In this document: positions 61,944 through 64,000 of the stretch, in pieces
How the letters are laid out: the number at the start of each line of letters is the position of its first letter
Numbering within the stretch: the stretch's first letter is position 1
Assembly (NCBI GenBank): GCA_905182035.1
Contig: CAJIZL010000018.1
Span: 22,600-86,599, forward strand
Length of the DNA stretch: 64,000 bases
Direction of reading: 5' to 3'
Source of the DNA: Oceanospirillaceae bacterium ASP10-02a
GTDB taxonomy: Bacteria > Pseudomonadota > Gammaproteobacteria > Pseudomonadales > Balneatricaceae
Program-made: the position numbers and the translations under genes
Notes under the pieces: generated by a model
The model's input: the letters and a program-made list of their open reading frames with translations, nothing else
Database searches by the model: none
What the model was told of the DNA's origin: nothing

Positions 61944-62840
61944 TTAATAAAAATACTGACGATCTGACAAAGCGCCATACAAGTGCGCTACCTCATCGGC
62001 ATAACCGTTGTAAATTTGCGTTCGCTGGCGGCCAAAGCCACCAATAACGCGTTCCGACTTCTGCGACCACCGCGGATGATTATGGTGGGGACTAACATTG
62101 GCGTAAAAGCCATACTCTCTAGAGTTTTGCTGCCACCAAGTAGTTTTTGGCATCTGCTCCACTAACTCAATACGCACAATAGATTTTGCATATTTAAAAC
62201 CATACTTCCAAGGTAAAACCAAACGAATAGGCGCGCCAGTTTGCTGTTCCAACGGCTTGTCATAGATGCCCGTTGCAAGTAAGGCCAATGGATTCATGGC
62301 CTCAGCAATGGTCAAGCCTTCAGTATAAGGGCCACCAGCCCAATCGGCATTAGGCATTTGTTGAGCATCATTGGCCGTGATAAAGCGGACATACTTTGCA
62401 CGGCTATTAGGTTGTGCAGAAGCGATAAGTTTGTGCAAAGGAATACCGTTCCAAGGGATCACCATCGACCATGCCTCAACACACCTAAAACGGCGCACAT
62501 GGGATTCTATAGCAAACTCACTGTAGATATCGGCTAAATCATAAACACCTTTCTTGTCGGCACCTGCACCTGTAATTTCGACGGTCCAGGGTGAGGTTAT
62601 CAAGGTTTTATCAGCTTCAGACGGATCGCTTTTGTCAAAACCAAATTCGTAGTAATTGTTGTAACTATTGATGGTTTTTAAGGGTGTAGGTTTAAGGGGT
62701 TCAGAGGTATCGTGGGCATCTGCCAATACACCACCAGCCAACGAAACTGCAGCCACAGCAGACAACCCCGCCGCTATAATCTTTCGGCGATTACGGAAAT
62801 CTTGTTCAGAAGTAATAATAGAGTTAGCAATAGGTTTCAC
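61944..62840 (-). CDS. msrP: Protein-methionine-sulfoxide reductase catalytic subunit (MsrP/YedY), molybdopterin
   Basis: A 298-residue molybdenum-cofactor protein of the sulfite oxidase fold that repairs oxidised methionines in the periplasm. It has an N-terminal twin-arginine region (FRNRRKIIAAG) and a hydrophobic segment GLSAVAAVSLAGGVLA for Tat export. The molybdenum-ligand cysteine is in VRRFRCVEAWSMVIPW (C120), with ITANDAQQMP and PWKYGFKYAKSIVRIEL further on. The GTG start has AAGGCGG upstream. The haem partner msrQ, which usually follows, is absent: after the stop the sequence turns to the convergent fabV within about 90 bases. Confidence 0.93.
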   Translation of the reverse strand: MKPIANSIITSEQDFRNRRKIIAAGLSAVAAVSLAGGVLADAHDTSEPLKPTPLKTINSYNNYYEFGFDKSDPSEADKTLITSPWTVEITGAGADKKGVYDLADIYSEFAIESHVRRFRCVEAWSMVIPWNGIPLHKLIASAQPNSRAKYVRFITANDAQQMPNADWAGGPYTEGLTIAEAMNPLALLATGIYDKPLEQQTGAPIRLVLPWKYGFKYAKSIVRIELVEQMPKTTWWQQNSREYGFYANVSPHHNHPRWSQKSERVIGGFGRQRTQIYNGYADEVAHLYGALSDRQYFY

Positions 62841-62994
62841 AATACCGCCTTGTCGATGGAAGTTAACTCGGTTAATAAATCTTACCTAAGTGTTAACCCA
62901 ATGGATTCAGAAAAAGCCAATTAAACACTCGGTGGCAATTTAGAACTACGTTCGTTTTTCAATGCTCTTTAATTACACTTTAGCCACACTTTAA

Positions 62995-63858
62995 CTAAGA
63001 GCGACTAGGTTCCAAACAGCCGCCACTGATGGTAATTCGGTGCATCAGACGTTGTTCACCATCATAGTCATTCAGCGCACAGTGCTGGGTCGCTCGATTA
63101 TCCCATATTGCCAGAGAACCTTGCGTCCATTTAAAGCGACACGTAAATTCATTTTTGTAAGCATGTGAATACAAATAATCTAACAGTGGCTGCGACTCTT
63201 CCTTGCTCCACCCTTCAAACTTAACTGTGAATTCCCCATTGACATAAAGCGCCGACTTTCCAGATAGTGGGTGCTTGATTATCACAGGGTGGACCGCATC
63301 TTGAGTGGCCTCTGCGGCATTGCTTAGCCTGCCTTCCACCTCATCCAAACCGATATAGGCTGCCTCACCAAAGGCATGGCGACTAGAGTGCTCAGCACGC
63401 ATTCGCAGCAGGGTATTTTTCATGCCATCCGATAAGTGTTCGTAGGCGGCGTACATACTCGAAAATAATGTATCACCACCCAATTTGGGAACCACACGGG
63501 CGTATAAAATTGACCCCATTGCCGGAACTTGATCATAACTATGATCCGTATGCCAGGTTGAACCAATGTTCAATTTCTGATGCGCTTCTTTGCGCACTTC
63601 TGCGATAACTGGATGACTATCTACTGCCTGGAAAAAGCGATTGACGCTTATCTCACCCCAACGTTTTGCAAATTCAATATGCTCATCAGGCGTTATGTTT
63701 TGATTTCGTATAAAAATTACGCTGTGCTTTACAAAAGCCTGCCGAAGTTCCAAAAATTGTTGGTCACTTAGGCCCCTTGCAATCTCTACACCACTTACTT
63801 CAGCACCAACAAAGCGGCTTAAAGGGGTCACTTTGATTGGTTTATATTGTGTTACCAT
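62995..63858 (-). CDS. TauD/TfdA-family Fe(II)/2-oxoglutarate dioxygenase
   Basis: A 287-residue dioxygenase of the taurine dioxygenase type. Iron ligands are in STWHTDHSY (H103, D105) and the distal histidine in the C-terminal TQHCALNDYDGEQRLMHR stretch, whose arginine binds 2-oxoglutarate. Also typical are VSGVEIARGLSDQQF, VIFIRNQNITPDEH and GDTLFSSMYAAYEHLS. I start at the ATG at 63858; a frame to 63882 adds eight residues. Sulfonates, chlorophenoxyacetates and other carboxylates are substrates in the family; no transport or regulator gene nearby identifies this one. It is on the same strand as msrP, 154 bases apart. Confidence 0.87.
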   Translation of the reverse strand: MVTQYKPIKVTPLSRFVGAEVSGVEIARGLSDQQFLELRQAFVKHSVIFIRNQNITPDEHIEFAKRWGEISVNRFFQAVDSHPVIAEVRKEAHQKLNIGSTWHTDHSYDQVPAMGSILYARVVPKLGGDTLFSSMYAAYEHLSDGMKNTLLRMRAEHSSRHAFGEAAYIGLDEVEGRLSNAAEATQDAVHPVIIKHPLSGKSALYVNGEFTVKFEGWSKEESQPLLDYLYSHAYKNEFTCRFKWTQGSLAIWDNRATQHCALNDYDGEQRLMHRITISGGCLEPSRS

Positions 63859-64000
63859 GGAAATTAGCCTTAGATAACTCAAATGCAGAAGCGCTCACTT
63901 TGGCGCATGGCAAATTAGAACCTTTAGATGACAAAGATAGCAGCAGTGCCAAGGATAGGCTAGCAAAAAATACATAAATTACGGGCACAAAAAAACCGCA

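Overview
The window reads as ordinary chromosome of a free-living, probably marine, gammaproteobacterium (Alteromonadales/Oceanospirillales-like). Supporting genes are a FabV-type enoyl reductase, a FadH-type dienoyl-CoA reductase, CysD/CysN sulfate activation, AvtA, PhhB, a two-component pair resembling the dedicated-sortase pair of marine gammaproteobacteria, and a sigma-54/NtrC-like ammonium transporter promoter. No ribosomal RNA, CRISPR array, transposase or integrase is visible. There is one tRNA gene, tRNA-Val(UAC).

Left third (1-20.8 kb): small-molecule catabolism. A tight six-gene minus-strand operon (HpaB-like monooxygenase, flavin reductase, RidA-like protein, PhyH dioxygenase, DUF1028 protein, M20 deacetylase) diverges from a LysR regulator. 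A Ppx/GppA phosphatase and a nitrogen-regulated Amt follow. Next come a non-pyrrolysine MttB-family methyltransferase with a truncated flavoenzyme remnant behind it, a second LysR regulator, and a DHDPS-family lyase/aldehyde dehydrogenase/FAD oxidase operon. FadH and a dienoyl-CoA isomerase-like protein serve polyunsaturated fatty acid oxidation. A flavin reductase fused to a MarR domain closes the block.

Middle (20.8-46.7 kb): sulfur and amino-acid metabolism, transport and signalling. A persulfide dioxygenase-like protein sits with a SulP transporter, followed by PhhB, an ABC exporter, an MFS carrier and AvtA. CysD is followed by an unusual CysN-CysH fusion. Further on are a class V aminotransferase, a heterotetrameric sarcosine oxidase operon (soxBDAG), two unknown small genes, a sortase-system-like histidine kinase and response regulator without sortase or target, an OmpA-domain protein and a secreted HNH nuclease.

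Right third (46.9-64 kb): the most unusual block. A betaine-type ABC transporter (proX, a double-domain proW, and a divergent proV) is translationally chained to glpA-glpB-FGGY kinase-glpC, a 30-codon ORF and a cytoplasmic-looking solute-binding-fold protein. A DeoR/GlpR-type regulator is encoded divergently. The module lies against the 3' end of tRNA-Val, and a 9-bp copy of that tRNA end lies just past its last gene, so it may be a small island. It looks like a pathway that imports, phosphorylates and oxidises an unknown, possibly quaternary-ammonium, polyol. FabV, MsrP and a TauD-type dioxygenase lie beyond the tRNA.

All functional calls come from reading motifs in the translated sequence. 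No database search was run.
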